Under the pieces are notes generated by a model, which saw only the letters and a program-made list of their open reading frames with translations, was not told where the DNA came from and made no database searches. Both the position numbers and the translations under genes were made by a program. Shown in pieces: positions 1 to 7,576 of a stretch of DNA of 64,000 nucleotides. Source of the DNA: Polaribacter sp. WD7. Its GTDB lineage: Bacteria; Bacteroidota; Bacteroidia; Flavobacteriales; Flavobacteriaceae. The DNA lies in NCBI RefSeq assembly GCF_003335085.1, contig NZ_QPEJ01000018.1, positions 496,001-560,000 on the forward strand, written 5' to 3'. Every line of letters begins with the position of its first letter. Position 1 is the first letter of the stretch.

Positions 1-852
1 CATGGTATTACATCTCTACAGCAACTAAATCATAATAAAATAAATATTTTAAATATTTGGAAAGAAGATGTTGCTGTAGAATTAGGTAAAGCAACAAAAG
101 AATCTGGCTTATATGCTGCCAAATCTTTAGAAACTTCTTTATTAAGTCTTAAAGAAAAAAACGTAGATGTACTATTAACTGCACCTATAAATAAAGAAAC
201 CATTCAATCAGAAGATTTTAACTTTCCTGGGCATACAGAATATTTGAATGCGAATTTAGAAGGAGATAGTCTAATGATTTTGATGACAGATAAATTAAGA
301 ATAGGTTTGATAACAGGACACATTCCAATAGCCAAAGTAGCAGAAACAATTACCCCAGAGTTGATAAAATCTAAAGTAGCAATTATGCATACCTCTTTGG
401 TTGAAGACTTTGGTATTGTTAAACCTAAGATAGCAGTTCTTTCTTTAAATCCGCATTGCGGTGATAAAGGAGTTATCGGAAAAGAAGATGATGAGATTAT
501 TCAACCTACGGTTGATGAAATTCAAAAATCAGGAAAATTGGTTTTTGGCCCTTATGCAGCTGACGGCTTTTTTGGTTCAGAAACCTACCAACAATTTGAT
601 GGTGTCTTGGCTACCTATCATGACCAAGGTTTAGCCCCATTTAAGGCATTATCTTTTGGTAACGGAGTTAATTATACCGCAGGTTTAAGCGAAATCAGAA
701 CATCTCCAGACCACGGAACAGGTTTTGATATTGCAGGAAAAAACAAGGCCAACCCATCTTCTTTTACAGAAGCTTTATTTGCTGCAATACAGATTTTTAA
801 AACAAGAAAAGAGTATAAAGAATTGTCCAAATCTCCTTTAGGTGTTAAGTAA
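1..852 (+). CDS. pdxA: 4-hydroxythreonine-4-phosphate dehydrogenase, C-terminal part (partial)
   Basis: This enzyme oxidises 4-phosphohydroxy-L-threonine with NAD to give the amino-ketone that PdxJ joins to deoxyxylulose phosphate in vitamin B6 synthesis; it is cytosolic. The frame is open from the first base (His-Gly-Ile-Thr), so the start lies outside the window and 283 residues are visible, against roughly 330-350 for the family. Visible motifs are APINKE, FPGHTEYL, and the three metal-binding histidine contexts TGHIP, TYHDQG and SPDHGTGFDIAG. The gene sits upstream of a separate promoter for the DUF177-rpmF block. Identification is firm; the only uncertainty is the missing N-terminus. Confidence 0.95.
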   Translation, partial: HGITSLQQLNHNKINILNIWKEDVAVELGKATKESGLYAAKSLETSLLSLKEKNVDVLLTAPINKETIQSEDFNFPGHTEYLNANLEGDSLMILMTDKLRIGLITGHIPIAKVAETITPELIKSKVAIMHTSLVEDFGIVKPKIAVLSLNPHCGDKGVIGKEDDEIIQPTVDEIQKSGKLVFGPYAADGFFGSETYQQFDGVLATYHDQGLAPFKALSFGNGVNYTAGLSEIRTSPDHGTGFDIAGKNKANPSSFTEALFAAIQIFKTRKEYKELSKSPLGVK

Positions 853-873
853 TAATTCTTTTGTTAGAAAAGA

Positions 874-902
874 TTGTAAAATAATATTTTTTTATATCTT
901 TG
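874..902 (+). promoter_or_regulatory. Bacteroidota-type promoter for the DUF177-rpmF block
   Basis: TTG at 874-876 and TATCTTTG at 895-902 are separated by 18 bases, matching the Bacteroidota housekeeping consensus (TTG, 17-23 bases, TAnnTTTG). The predicted transcript start is about 15 bases before the ATG at 925. Confidence 0.75.
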
Positions 903-924
903 CACGCTCAATTGATGTTTGGTA

Positions 925-1461
925 ATGAAAGACTTAAAACAATTCAACATACAGTTTGTAGGATTAAAAGAAGGAAATCATTTTTTTGAATATAAAATTG
1001 ACAATACGTTCTTTGAAGCTTTTAATTTTGATGAATTTGAAAGTTCATCTATTAAAGTAACATTAGATTTTGTAAAAAAGAGTACATTATTTGAGTTGAA
1101 ATTTTCAGCAGAAGGTTATGTAGAAGTTCCTTGTGATGTAACTAGCGAATTATTTCATCAAGAAATTCAATCTGATTTGCCTTTAGTGGTAAAGTTTGGT
1201 CCAGAATTTAATGACGATAATGAGGAAATTTTAATTTTACCCCATGAAGCTTATGAACTTAATGTAGCACAATTTATTTACGAAATGATTGTATTAGCGA
1301 TTCCTAATAAGAGAGTACATCCAAAAGTATTAGATGGTACTATGGAATCTGAAGCGCTAAAAAAGTTGAAAGAATTAGAAATAAAAGAAGAAAACACAGC
1401 AGGAGAAATAGATCCTAGGTGGGATAAATTAAAGAATTTAATAACAGAAAAAAAGACATAA
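925..1461 (+). CDS. DUF177 (YceD-like) protein upstream of L32
   Basis: A 178-residue acidic protein of the DUF177/YceD family, which almost always precedes rpmF in bacteria and is linked to 23S rRNA or large-subunit metabolism; the exact activity is not settled. I chose the ATG at 925 because it follows the promoter by a normal leader; a TTG two codons earlier (919) is possible. The C-terminal part is rich in Glu and Lys (about residues 135-178). The stop lies one base before the rpmF start, so the two are translated together. Family call rests on position plus the general pattern of the sequence. Confidence 0.85.
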   Translation: MKDLKQFNIQFVGLKEGNHFFEYKIDNTFFEAFNFDEFESSSIKVTLDFVKKSTLFELKFSAEGYVEVPCDVTSELFHQEIQSDLPLVVKFGPEFNDDNEEILILPHEAYELNVAQFIYEMIVLAIPNKRVHPKVLDGTMESEALKKLKELEIKEENTAGEIDPRWDKLKNLITEKKT

Positions 1462-1462
1462 A

Positions 1463-1657
1463 ATGGCACATCCTAAAAGAAAAATTTCGAAAACTAGAAG
1501 AGATAAAAGGAGAACACATTATAAAGCATCTGCTCAACAAATTGCAACAGACCCAACAACTGGTGAAGCACATTTATATCATAGAGCACATTGGCACGAA
1601 GGTAAACTATATTATAGAGGTCAAGTTGTGTTAGAGTCTGCTATAGCAGAAGCATAA
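1463..1657 (+). CDS. rpmF: 50S ribosomal protein L32
   Basis: A 64-residue basic protein starting [17 protein letters not shown], the standard start of bacterial L32, a structural protein of the large ribosomal subunit. There are no cysteines, so it is the zinc-independent form and lacks the CxxC pairs of zinc-ribbon L32. It lies one base after the DUF177 stop and is followed within about 20 bases by a strong terminator, which ends the two-gene unit before fabH. Confidence 0.97.
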   Translation: MAHPKRKISKTRRDKRRTHYKASAQQIATDPTTGEAHLYHRAHWHEGKLYYRGQVVLESAIAEA

Positions 1658-1674
1658 AACAGTAAAAAACTCTT

Positions 1675-1703
1675 AAAAAACCCTCACTTTTGAGGGTTTT
1701 TTT
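1675..1703 (+). terminator. Rho-independent terminator after rpmF
   Basis: CCCTCA (1681-1686), a four-base loop and TGAGGG (1691-1696), flanked by an A run and followed by seven T. It separates rpmF from the fabH promoter. Confidence 0.9.
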
Positions 1704-1751
1704 GCGTTTTTTAGTTAAAATTGCCTTTTTTGGGCAAATTTTCCACTTTAT

Positions 1752-1776
1752 AGTGAAATAATTTTCACTACTTTTG
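1752..1776 (+). promoter_or_regulatory. fabH promoter with an overlapping palindrome (candidate operator)
   Basis: TACTTTTG at 1769-1776 fits the TAnnTTTG -7 element, but no TTG lies at the usual distance upstream. Instead the spacer is filled by a perfect 7-base inverted repeat, AGTGAAA (1752-1758) and TTTCACT (1763-1769), around TAAT. A protein bound here would overlap RNA polymerase. The position just ahead of fatty-acid initiation genes suggests a lipid-responsive regulator; that part is inference. Confidence 0.55.
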
Positions 1777-1809
1777 ATTATTCTAAGTTTTAGAAATTAA
1801 ATAACGATT

Positions 1810-2805
1810 ATGACTAAAATCACTGCAGCAATTACAGCAGTTGGCAAATACGTTCCTGATTACGTATTAACAAATAAAGAATTAGAAACTTTTGTAGATA
1901 CAAATGATGAATGGATTACTACAAGAACAGGAATTAAAGAAAGAAGAATTTTAAAAGGTGAAGGTTTAGGTACTTCTTATATGGCTATAAAAGCTGCAGA
2001 AGAATTATTACAAAAATCAAACACAAATCCATCAGAAGTAGACTTAGTAATAGTAGCTACTGCAACTCCAGACTTATTTGTAGCATCAACAGCAGCATAT
2101 GTAGCTTCAGAAATTGGCGCAGTAAATGCTTTTGGATATGACCTACAAGCTGCATGTTCTAGTTTTTTATACGGCATGTCTACAGCAGTTAGTTACATAG
2201 AATCTGGTAGATATAAAAAAGTATTATTAATAGGCGCAGATAAAATGTCGTCTATCATAGATTATTCAGACAGAGCTACTTGTATTATTTTTGGTGATGG
2301 GGCAGGAGCTGCTCTTTTTGAACCAAACCTTGAAGGTTTAGGCTTGCAAGATGAATATTTAAGAAGCGATGGTGTAGGAAGAGATTTTCTAAGAATTGAA
2401 GCAGGAGGTTCTATGATGCCAACAACAGCAGAAACTGTTAAGCAAAAAAAGCATTTTGTATATCAAGAAGGTAGAACTGTTTTTAAATATGCAGTTTCTA
2501 ATATGGCAGACGTAGCAGAAAAAATGTTGACAAGAAATAATTTAAAAGAAGAAGACATACAGTGGTTGGTAGCGCATCAAGCTAATAAGAGAATTATTGA
2601 AGCAACTGCAAATAGAGTAGGCGTTTCACCAGAAAAAGTAATGATGAATATCCATAAATATGGAAACACTACATCAGCAACCTTACCACTTTTATTAGCA
2701 GATTACGAAAATCAATTAAAGAAAGGAGATAATTTAATTTTTGCTGCATTTGGTGGTGGTTTCACATGGGGAGCTGCATATTTAAAATGGGCATACAATT
2801 CATAA
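1810..2805 (+). CDS. fabH: beta-ketoacyl-ACP synthase III (KAS III)
   Basis: It condenses acetyl-CoA (or branched short-chain acyl-CoA) with malonyl-ACP to start fatty-acid synthesis in the cytosol. The 331 residues carry the full thiolase-fold catalytic triad: Cys116 in LQAACSSFLYG, His256 in VAHQANKRI and Asn286 in KYGNTTSA, plus the C-terminal FGGGFTWGA signature. The start ATG at 1810 gives the usual MTKITAAITAVGKYVP N-terminus. It is followed 27 bases later by accB and then accC, so the first condensing enzyme and two acetyl-CoA carboxylase subunits form one unit. Confidence 0.97.
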   Translation: MTKITAAITAVGKYVPDYVLTNKELETFVDTNDEWITTRTGIKERRILKGEGLGTSYMAIKAAEELLQKSNTNPSEVDLVIVATATPDLFVASTAAYVASEIGAVNAFGYDLQAACSSFLYGMSTAVSYIESGRYKKVLLIGADKMSSIIDYSDRATCIIFGDGAGAALFEPNLEGLGLQDEYLRSDGVGRDFLRIEAGGSMMPTTAETVKQKKHFVYQEGRTVFKYAVSNMADVAEKMLTRNNLKEEDIQWLVAHQANKRIIEATANRVGVSPEKVMMNIHKYGNTTSATLPLLLADYENQLKKGDNLIFAAFGGGFTWGAAYLKWAYNS

Positions 2806-2832
2806 ATTCAATAACTAAACTATATAATAAGT

Positions 2833-3315
2833 ATGGATATTAAAGAAATTCAAAATCTGATAAAATTTGTAGCAAAATCTGGCGCTAGCGAGGTAAAGTT
2901 AGAAATGGAAGATGTAAAACTTACTATTAGAACAGGTTCTGGTAAAACAGAAACAACTATTGTGCAAGCAGCACCAATGGCTAATATCCCTCAGCAGGTT
3001 GCACCAATAGCAGCACCACAGGCTCCAGTTGCAGAAACTACTGCACCAATAAAAGCAGAAAATGATGATGCTAAGTATGTAACTGTAAAATCACCAATTA
3101 TTGGAACTTTTTATAGAAAACCAGCACCAGATAAACCAAATTTTGTAGAAGTTGGTTCTGAGATTAATACAGGAGATACTGTTTGTGTTATAGAAGCAAT
3201 GAAATTGTTTAATGAGATAGAATCTGAAGTTTCTGGTAAAATTGTTAAAGTTTTGGTAGATGATTCTTCTCCAGTAGAATTTGACCAACCATTATTTTTA
3301 GTTGATCCTTCATAA
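2833..3315 (+). CDS. accB: biotin carboxyl carrier protein of acetyl-CoA carboxylase
   Basis: This carries the biotin that shuttles CO2 between biotin carboxylase and carboxyltransferase to make malonyl-CoA. The 160 residues show an N-terminal helical region (1-40), a flexible Ala/Pro/Gln linker (about 45-75) and a C-terminal biotinyl domain with EAMKLFN; Lys124 is the biotin site. The thumb region is present (about residues 90-100). It lies between fabH and accC. The 82-base gap to accC is unusually repetitive and is listed separately. Confidence 0.97.
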   Translation: MDIKEIQNLIKFVAKSGASEVKLEMEDVKLTIRTGSGKTETTIVQAAPMANIPQQVAPIAAPQAPVAETTAPIKAENDDAKYVTVKSPIIGTFYRKPAPDKPNFVEVGSEINTGDTVCVIEAMKLFNEIESEVSGKIVKVLVDDSSPVEFDQPLFLVDPS

Positions 3316-3317
3316 TA

Positions 3318-3392
3318 AAGAGTTTAGATTTTAGAGTTCAGATTTTAGATTTTCTAACTCATATAACTCAAAACTCATCATATTAAACTCTT
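3318..3392 (+). repeat. AT-rich inverted-repeat element between accB and accC
   Basis: AAGAGTTTA (3318-3326) and TAAACTCTT (3384-3392) form a perfect 9-base inverted pair that brackets the whole gap. Inside are repeated short words: TTAGATTTT-like units on the left and AACTCA-like units on the right, so several nested GAGTT/AACTC pairings are possible. There is no U-run after it, so it does not look like a simple terminator. Confidence 0.6.
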
Positions 3393-3397
3393 AAATT

Positions 3398-4738
3398 ATG
3401 TTTAAAAAGATATTAATTGCCAATAGAGGAGAAATAGCACTTCGTGTTATTAGAACTTGTAAAGAAATGGGTGTTAAAACTGTAGCAGTATATTCTACTG
3501 CAGATGCAGAAAGTTTACACGTAAGGTTTGCAGATGAAGCCGTTTGTATAGGACCTGCACCAAGTTCTGAATCTTATTTAAAAATGTCAAATATTATAGC
3601 AGCTGCAGAAATAACTAATGCAGATGCGATTCATCCAGGATACGGATTTTTATCAGAAAACGCTAAATTTTCTAAATTATGTGAAGAGCACAATATTAAA
3701 TTTATTGGCGCAACTGGAGAAATGATAGACCAAATGGGCGATAAAGCCAATGCAAAATCTACTATGATTGCTGCAGGTGTACCATGTGTTCCTGGTTCAG
3801 AAGGTGTTATTTGTGATTTTGAAGAGTGCGAAAAATTGGCTATTGAAACAGGTTACCCTGTAATGTTAAAAGCTTCTGCAGGTGGTGGAGGTAAAGGAAT
3901 GCGTGCTGTTTGGAAATCTGAAGATTTAAAAGAAGCCTGGGACTCTGCAAGACAAGAATCTAAAGCAGCTTTTGGAAATGATGATATGTACATGGAAAAA
4001 CTTATTGAAGAGCCAAGACATATTGAAATTCAAATTGTTGGAGATTCTTTTGGTAAAGCTTGTCACTTATCAGAAAGAGACTGTTCAGTTCAAAGACGTC
4101 ATCAAAAATTAACAGAAGAAACACCTTCTCCTTTTATGACAGATGATTTGAGAGAAAGAATGGGTAAAGCTGCAGTAAAAGCTGCTGAATATATTAAGTA
4201 TGAAGGCGCAGGAACAGTAGAATTTTTGGTAGATAAACACAGAAATTTCTACTTTATGGAAATGAATACTCGTATTCAAGTTGAGCACCCAATCACAGAA
4301 GAAGTTGTAAACTATGATTTAATTAGAGAGCAAATTCTTGTAGCTGCAGGTGTACCTATTTCTGGAAAACACTATTACCCGCAAATGCACTCTATAGAAT
4401 GTAGAATAAATGCAGAAGATCCACATAACAACTTTAGACCAGCTCCTGGAAAAATTACTACTTTTCACGCACCAGGAGGTCATGGAGTTAGAATTGATAC
4501 CCATGTGTATGCAGGTTATATGATTCCGCCAAATTATGATTCTATGATTGCCAAATTAATTACAACTGCGCAAACTAGAGAAGAGGCAATTAACAAAATG
4601 AAAAGAGCATTAGATGAATTTGTTATAGAAGGAGTAAAAACTACAATTCCTTTCCATAGACAATTGATGGATCATCCAGATTATGTAGCAGGAAATTATA
4701 CAACTAAATTTATGGAAGATTTTAAAATGAAATCATAA
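3398..4738 (+). CDS. accC: biotin carboxylase subunit of acetyl-CoA carboxylase
   Basis: It carboxylates the biotin on AccB using ATP and bicarbonate. The 446 residues match the family length. The N-terminal Rossmann-like domain starts [16 protein letters not shown]; the ATP-grasp domain has [12 protein letters not shown] (around 158-169) and [11 protein letters not shown] (substrate and Mg binding), followed by the C-terminal biotin carboxylase domain. It is the last gene of the unit and is followed by a clear terminator at 4771. Confidence 0.97.
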   Translation: MFKKILIANRGEIALRVIRTCKEMGVKTVAVYSTADAESLHVRFADEAVCIGPAPSSESYLKMSNIIAAAEITNADAIHPGYGFLSENAKFSKLCEEHNIKFIGATGEMIDQMGDKANAKSTMIAAGVPCVPGSEGVICDFEECEKLAIETGYPVMLKASAGGGGKGMRAVWKSEDLKEAWDSARQESKAAFGNDDMYMEKLIEEPRHIEIQIVGDSFGKACHLSERDCSVQRRHQKLTEETPSPFMTDDLRERMGKAAVKAAEYIKYEGAGTVEFLVDKHRNFYFMEMNTRIQVEHPITEEVVNYDLIREQILVAAGVPISGKHYYPQMHSIECRINAEDPHNNFRPAPGKITTFHAPGGHGVRIDTHVYAGYMIPPNYDSMIAKLITTAQTREEAINKMKRALDEFVIEGVKTTIPFHRQLMDHPDYVAGNYTTKFMEDFKMKS

Positions 4739-4770
4739 AATACAATTTAGTTTTAAATTCATATTAAAAT

Positions 4771-4801
4771 AGAGAATACACTATGTATTCTCTATTTTTT
4801 T
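4771..4801 (+). terminator. terminator after accC
   Basis: AGAGAATACA (4771-4780), a three-base loop, TGTATTCTCT (4784-4793) and a long T run. A perfect 10-base stem. A TATCTTTA element (4802-4809) follows directly and may be the -7 element of the next gene. Confidence 0.9.
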
Positions 4802-4826
4802 TATCTTTAGGGTATAAGAAATTAAT

Positions 4827-5276
4827 ATGAAAATAGACGGAATTGATAAGAAAATAATCAGAAGCTTAGTAAAAGATGCTAGAGTACCAATACTAACTAT
4901 TGCAAGAGAGGTTGGTATTTCTGGTGCTGCTATTCATCAACGGTTAAGAAAGTTAGAAAAATCTAAACTTATAGAGGGGTACTCAATGAAACTTAACCCT
5001 GTAATAATAGGTTATCGTACACTTTCTTTTGTTGGTATTCATTTAGAACCATCAGCAATTTTATCATCTATCATAAAAAGATTAAAAGAAGTTCCTGAAG
5101 TGTTAGAAAGCCATTATACCACAGGGAATTACCCAATTTTTGTAAAAGTATTATGTAAAGATAATCAAGATTTAATGCGTGTTTTAGAAACTAAAATTCA
5201 ACAGATAAATGGAATTTCTAAAATAGAAACTTTTATCTCTTTACAGCAACAAATTGATAGACAAATACATATTTAA
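4827..5276 (+). CDS. Lrp/AsnC family transcriptional regulator
   Basis: A 149-residue regulator of the leucine-responsive/asparagine family, which senses amino acids or related small molecules and acts as a DNA-wrapping octamer. The N-terminal winged HTH is clear (about 4-60: DGIDKKIIRSLVKDARVPI, then ISGAAIHQRLRKLEKSKLIEG). The C-terminal half (70-149) is the RAM/ActD ligand-binding fold. It stands alone between a terminator and the response-regulator group, so the target is not evident from context. A single-gene unit of this sort is common in Flavobacteriaceae. Confidence 0.93.
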   Translation: MKIDGIDKKIIRSLVKDARVPILTIAREVGISGAAIHQRLRKLEKSKLIEGYSMKLNPVIIGYRTLSFVGIHLEPSAILSSIIKRLKEVPEVLESHYTTGNYPIFVKVLCKDNQDLMRVLETKIQQINGISKIETFISLQQQIDRQIHI

Positions 5277-5398
5277 CGTAAAATTAAACCAAATTAATAT
5301 GTCATTTACCGAGTTTTTTAAACAGCTAAACTAAGTTTTTATGCTAAGCTCTTTTTTTATCTCATTTTTACATTGTAAAATCATAATAAATAGCTTAA

Positions 5399-5806
5399 AT
5401 GAAATCCCTCTCTATTTTACTTATTGATGACGATGCTATCGAAAGAATGAAGTTTAAGCAGGTATGCAAAAACAATAATTTTAAATGCCATATCATAGAG
5501 GCTGAAAATGGAAAAGTAGCACTACAGTGTTTGAATAGTAGAATAAATTTTTTTGATATCATTATTTCTGACCTACAAATGCCAAAAATGGATGGCTTAG
5601 AACTACTAAAAACGGTTAGGTTAAATGGTAACTATAAAAATATACCAATAATTATTATGTCTAATGCCCAAGACGATAGTCTTTTAAAAGAATGCTACAA
5701 ATATGGAGTATCTGGTTATTTTACAAAACCATCTAGTTTTACCAAATATGAAAAAAAAGTAAAAGCTTTACTGGAATATTGGAAAAAAAACGAACTTATA
5801 TCTTAA
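5399..5806 (+). CDS. CheY-like single-domain response regulator
   Basis: A 135-residue stand-alone receiver domain. The acidic pocket LIDDD (residues 8-12), phospho-acceptor Asp58 in IISDLQMPKMDG and conserved Lys110 in YFTKPSS are all present, so it should accept phosphate. There is no output domain. It is followed 15 bases later by an Hpt protein and then a LytTR response regulator, which together look like a multistep phosphorelay (receiver, Hpt, receiver-output) whose histidine kinase is encoded elsewhere. Confidence 0.92.
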   Translation: MKSLSILLIDDDAIERMKFKQVCKNNNFKCHIIEAENGKVALQCLNSRINFFDIIISDLQMPKMDGLELLKTVRLNGNYKNIPIIIMSNAQDDSLLKECYKYGVSGYFTKPSSFTKYEKKVKALLEYWKKNELIS

Positions 5807-5821
5807 GATAATTTTATAAAA

Positions 5822-6139
5822 ATGAATATGGAAATGCCTAACTTAAATTATATAAAAAAACTTTCTGATGGTGATGAAGCATTTGAAGAAAGTATTATTA
5901 CTGTTTTAAAAAAAGAATTTCCTGAAGAGTTAGAGCTATTCAAAAAGAATTTTGAATTGAAAAACTATGAAGCAGCTGCAAATAATGTTCATAAAATAAA
6001 ACATAAGATAAGTATTCTAGGGATGAAAAAAAGTTTGGAATACGCATCTGAATTTGAAAATGATTTGCGAAAAGGAGAAATACAACTATCTTCAGAATTT
6101 TTTAACATTCTTAACAAAATTCATGTATATTTAGGGTAA
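5822..6139 (+). CDS. histidine phosphotransfer (Hpt) domain protein
   Basis: A 105-residue, mostly helical protein. AANNVHKIKHKISILGM at about 52-68 matches the Hpt signature (AHxLKGxxxxLG type), with His57 as the likely phosphorylated residue. Such proteins carry phosphate between a hybrid kinase or receiver and a final regulator. It lies between two receiver proteins with gaps of 15 and 20 bases, so the three genes are probably one operon. The first of several Met codons (5822, MNMEMP) is taken as start; the third (MPNLNY) is also possible. Confidence 0.85.
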   Translation: MNMEMPNLNYIKKLSDGDEAFEESIITVLKKEFPEELELFKKNFELKNYEAAANNVHKIKHKISILGMKKSLEYASEFENDLRKGEIQLSSEFFNILNKIHVYLG

Positions 6140-6159
6140 TAAAATTACCTCTAATTACT

Positions 6160-6861
6160 ATGAATTGTATTATAATAGATGATGATGCTACAGCCAGATT
6201 AATCATCAATAAATTATGCGCTAACACAAATCAAGTTTCTATTGTAGAAGAATTTGATGCTGCTATAGATGCTATAAAATATTTGAATTCTAAAGAGGTT
6301 GATTTAATTTTTTTAGACATTCATATGCCTTCATTTTCTGGATTTGACTTTATTAAAACCATAAAAAATTCTCCAAAAATAGTTTTAACAACTTCAGATA
6401 AAAATTTTGCATTAGAGGCTTTTGAATATGAAAGCGTAGTAGATTATTTAGTAAAGCCAATTACTAAAGAACGATTTGAAAAATCATTACAAAAAATTGC
6501 AAACTTAAAAGATTTAAAAGTTACTGAAACAAATACCTCTAAAAAGGAATCAGATTTTATCTATGTAAGTGTAGATAGAAGGTTGGTTAAAATTAACATA
6601 CCAGATATTTATTTTGTAGAAGCTAAAGGAGATTACATTAGCATAAAAACAGAACAAAAAAATTATATAGTACATTCTACTTTAAAGAAAATTGAAGATA
6701 AACTACCATCTTCTTTATTCTTAAGAATACATCGCTCATTTATTATTAATATCTCTGAAATTGTCGATATAGAAGACAACAGTGTCTTAATTCAGAAAAG
6801 TGTTATTCCTATTAGCAGGTCTAATAAAGGTGAATTGATGAGAAGACTTAATCTTTTGTAG
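6160..6861 (+). CDS. LytTR-type response regulator (LytR/AlgR family)
   Basis: A 233-residue regulator with an N-terminal receiver domain (1-115; acidic pocket IIDDD, phospho-acceptor Asp53 in IFLDIHMP, Lys99 in DYLVKP) and a C-terminal LytTR DNA-binding domain (about 135-230; FVEAKGDYISI, LRIHRSFIIN, ISRSNKGEL). LytTR proteins bind pairs of roughly 9-base direct repeats one 21-22-base step apart. It is the last gene of the receiver-Hpt-LytTR group. Candidate sites with exactly that spacing lie at 25030, 29207, 29844 and 42988 in this window, though which regulator uses them is inference. Confidence 0.95.
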   Translation: MNCIIIDDDATARLIINKLCANTNQVSIVEEFDAAIDAIKYLNSKEVDLIFLDIHMPSFSGFDFIKTIKNSPKIVLTTSDKNFALEAFEYESVVDYLVKPITKERFEKSLQKIANLKDLKVTETNTSKKESDFIYVSVDRRLVKINIPDIYFVEAKGDYISIKTEQKNYIVHSTLKKIEDKLPSSLFLRIHRSFIINISEIVDIEDNSVLIQKSVIPISRSNKGELMRRLNLL

Positions 6862-6945
6862 AGTCTTTGTCGATGTAATTTTACACTTTACCGATTTTAA
6901 TGGTTAACTCATCGAATCTTCTAGTTTTAAGCTCTTATACAGTTG

Positions 6946-7068
6946 TATATTTGAGGTATAATTAAGGGGAATAATTAATTATAATAGTTTAGGTTAATTA
7001 AGTAACAATCATAAGTTGGGGGATTTATAGATTGAAACAAAAAGAGTTGATTTTATCAACTCTTTTTT
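6946..7068 (+). ncRNA. candidate small RNA (promoter-like element to terminator)
   Basis: TATATTTG at 6946-6953 is a perfect TAnnTTTG element, and a strong terminator closes the stretch (AAAGAGTTGAT 7041-7051, three-base loop, ATCAACTCTTT 7055-7065, then T). There is no ATG between them, so no peptide is likely. The predicted RNA is about 110 bases (from about 6960). It contains a weak internal hairpin (TTAATTA near 6974 with TAATTAA near 6995) and two G runs (near 6965 and 7018). The upstream TTG element is missing; GGTTAACTC at 6902-6910 could be a regulator half-site. It might instead be the 3' tail of the LytTR mRNA. Confidence 0.45.
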
Positions 7069-7100
7069 GTGTTTTAAAAAAAGCAAGTTTATAAAACAAA

Positions 7101-7130
7101 AAAACCGTAACATTTATATGTTACGGTTTT
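7101..7130 (-). terminator. terminator of the tRNA operon
   Basis: A perfect 13-base stem, AAAACCGTAACAT (7101-7113) and ATGTTACGGTTTT (7118-7130), with a TTAT loop. It lies just past the 3' end of tRNA-Leu; as it is symmetrical with T runs on both sides it may act in both directions. Confidence 0.88.
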
Positions 7131-7132
7131 TG

Positions 7133-7218
7133 TACTGAAGATGGGACTTGAACCCATACGAGCATTACTGCTCACTGGATTTTAAGTCCAGCGTGTCTAC
7201 CAATTCCACCACTTCAGC
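7133..7218 (-). tRNA. tRNA-Leu (anticodon TAA)
   Basis: Read on the minus strand it begins GCTGAAGTGG and ends CTTCAGTA. The acceptor stem (GCTGAAG with CTTCAGT), the long variable arm typical of class II tRNA (86 bases in all), GGTTCAAGTCC in the T arm and ACTTAAAAT in the anticodon loop are all visible. The CCA end is not encoded. It decodes UUA, a very common codon in this AT-rich genome. Confidence 0.95.
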
Positions 7219-7239
7219 ATTGGTATTATATAGTAATAG

Positions 7240-7311
7240 AGCGAAAGACGGGATTTGAACCCGCGACCCTCACCTTGGCAAGGTGATGCTCTACCCCTGA
7301 GCTACTTTCGC
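7240..7311 (-). tRNA. tRNA-Gly (anticodon GCC)
   Basis: Read on the minus strand it begins GCGAAAGTAGCTCAG and ends CTTTCGCT. Acceptor stem GCGAAAG/CTTTCGC is perfect, the anticodon arm is CACCTTGCCAAGGTG, and the T arm has GGTTCAAATCC. It is 72 bases long with no encoded CCA. It is the first gene of a two-tRNA unit with the tRNA-Leu 21 bases downstream. Confidence 0.95.
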
Positions 7312-7365
7312 AGTCGTTTTTTAAATGAACTTGTTGCTCTATGTTTGTTAAAATTAAGAGCGGTG

Positions 7366-7395
7366 CAAATATAATAAGTTTTGTTAGTTCAGCAA
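7366..7395 (-). promoter_or_regulatory. promoter of the tRNA-Gly/tRNA-Leu operon
   Basis: On the minus strand TTG (7395-7393), 19 bases, then TATATTTG (7373-7366): an exact match to the best Bacteroidota promoter spacing, about 50 bases ahead of tRNA-Gly. Confidence 0.78.
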
Positions 7396-7510
7396 ATACT
7401 TTTATCATTTTTTTTACTAGAAAAGTGCAATAAATAAAAGCTTTTTAGCATTCAAAGAAACACAAGTTGCTAAGCAGTTGATTTTTAATTTTCTATAAAT
7501 TCTTAATATA

Positions 7511-7540
7511 AAAAAGCATCCTAGAAAGGATGCTTTTTTA
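7511..7540 (-). terminator. terminator after superoxide dismutase gene
   Basis: AAAAAGCATCCT, AGAA loop, AGGATGCTTTTTT: a perfect stem with T run in the minus direction, 37 bases past the stop of the dismutase gene. Confidence 0.88.
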
Positions 7541-7576
7541 CTTTTGAAAAAGACAATTAAATGTCTTTTGCGTTGC

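Noticed and set aside
6901..6953. A LytTR-type repeat pair ahead of the candidate small RNA
   Set aside because: Only GGTTAACTC is a good half-site. The second position (TAGTTTTAA at 6922) matches poorly and the step to the -7 element is 24, not 27, so I did not count it with the four others.
7226..7408. A 60-codon minus-strand frame
   Set aside because: It runs through the tRNA-Gly gene and its promoter; its protein-like end is translated tRNA sequence.
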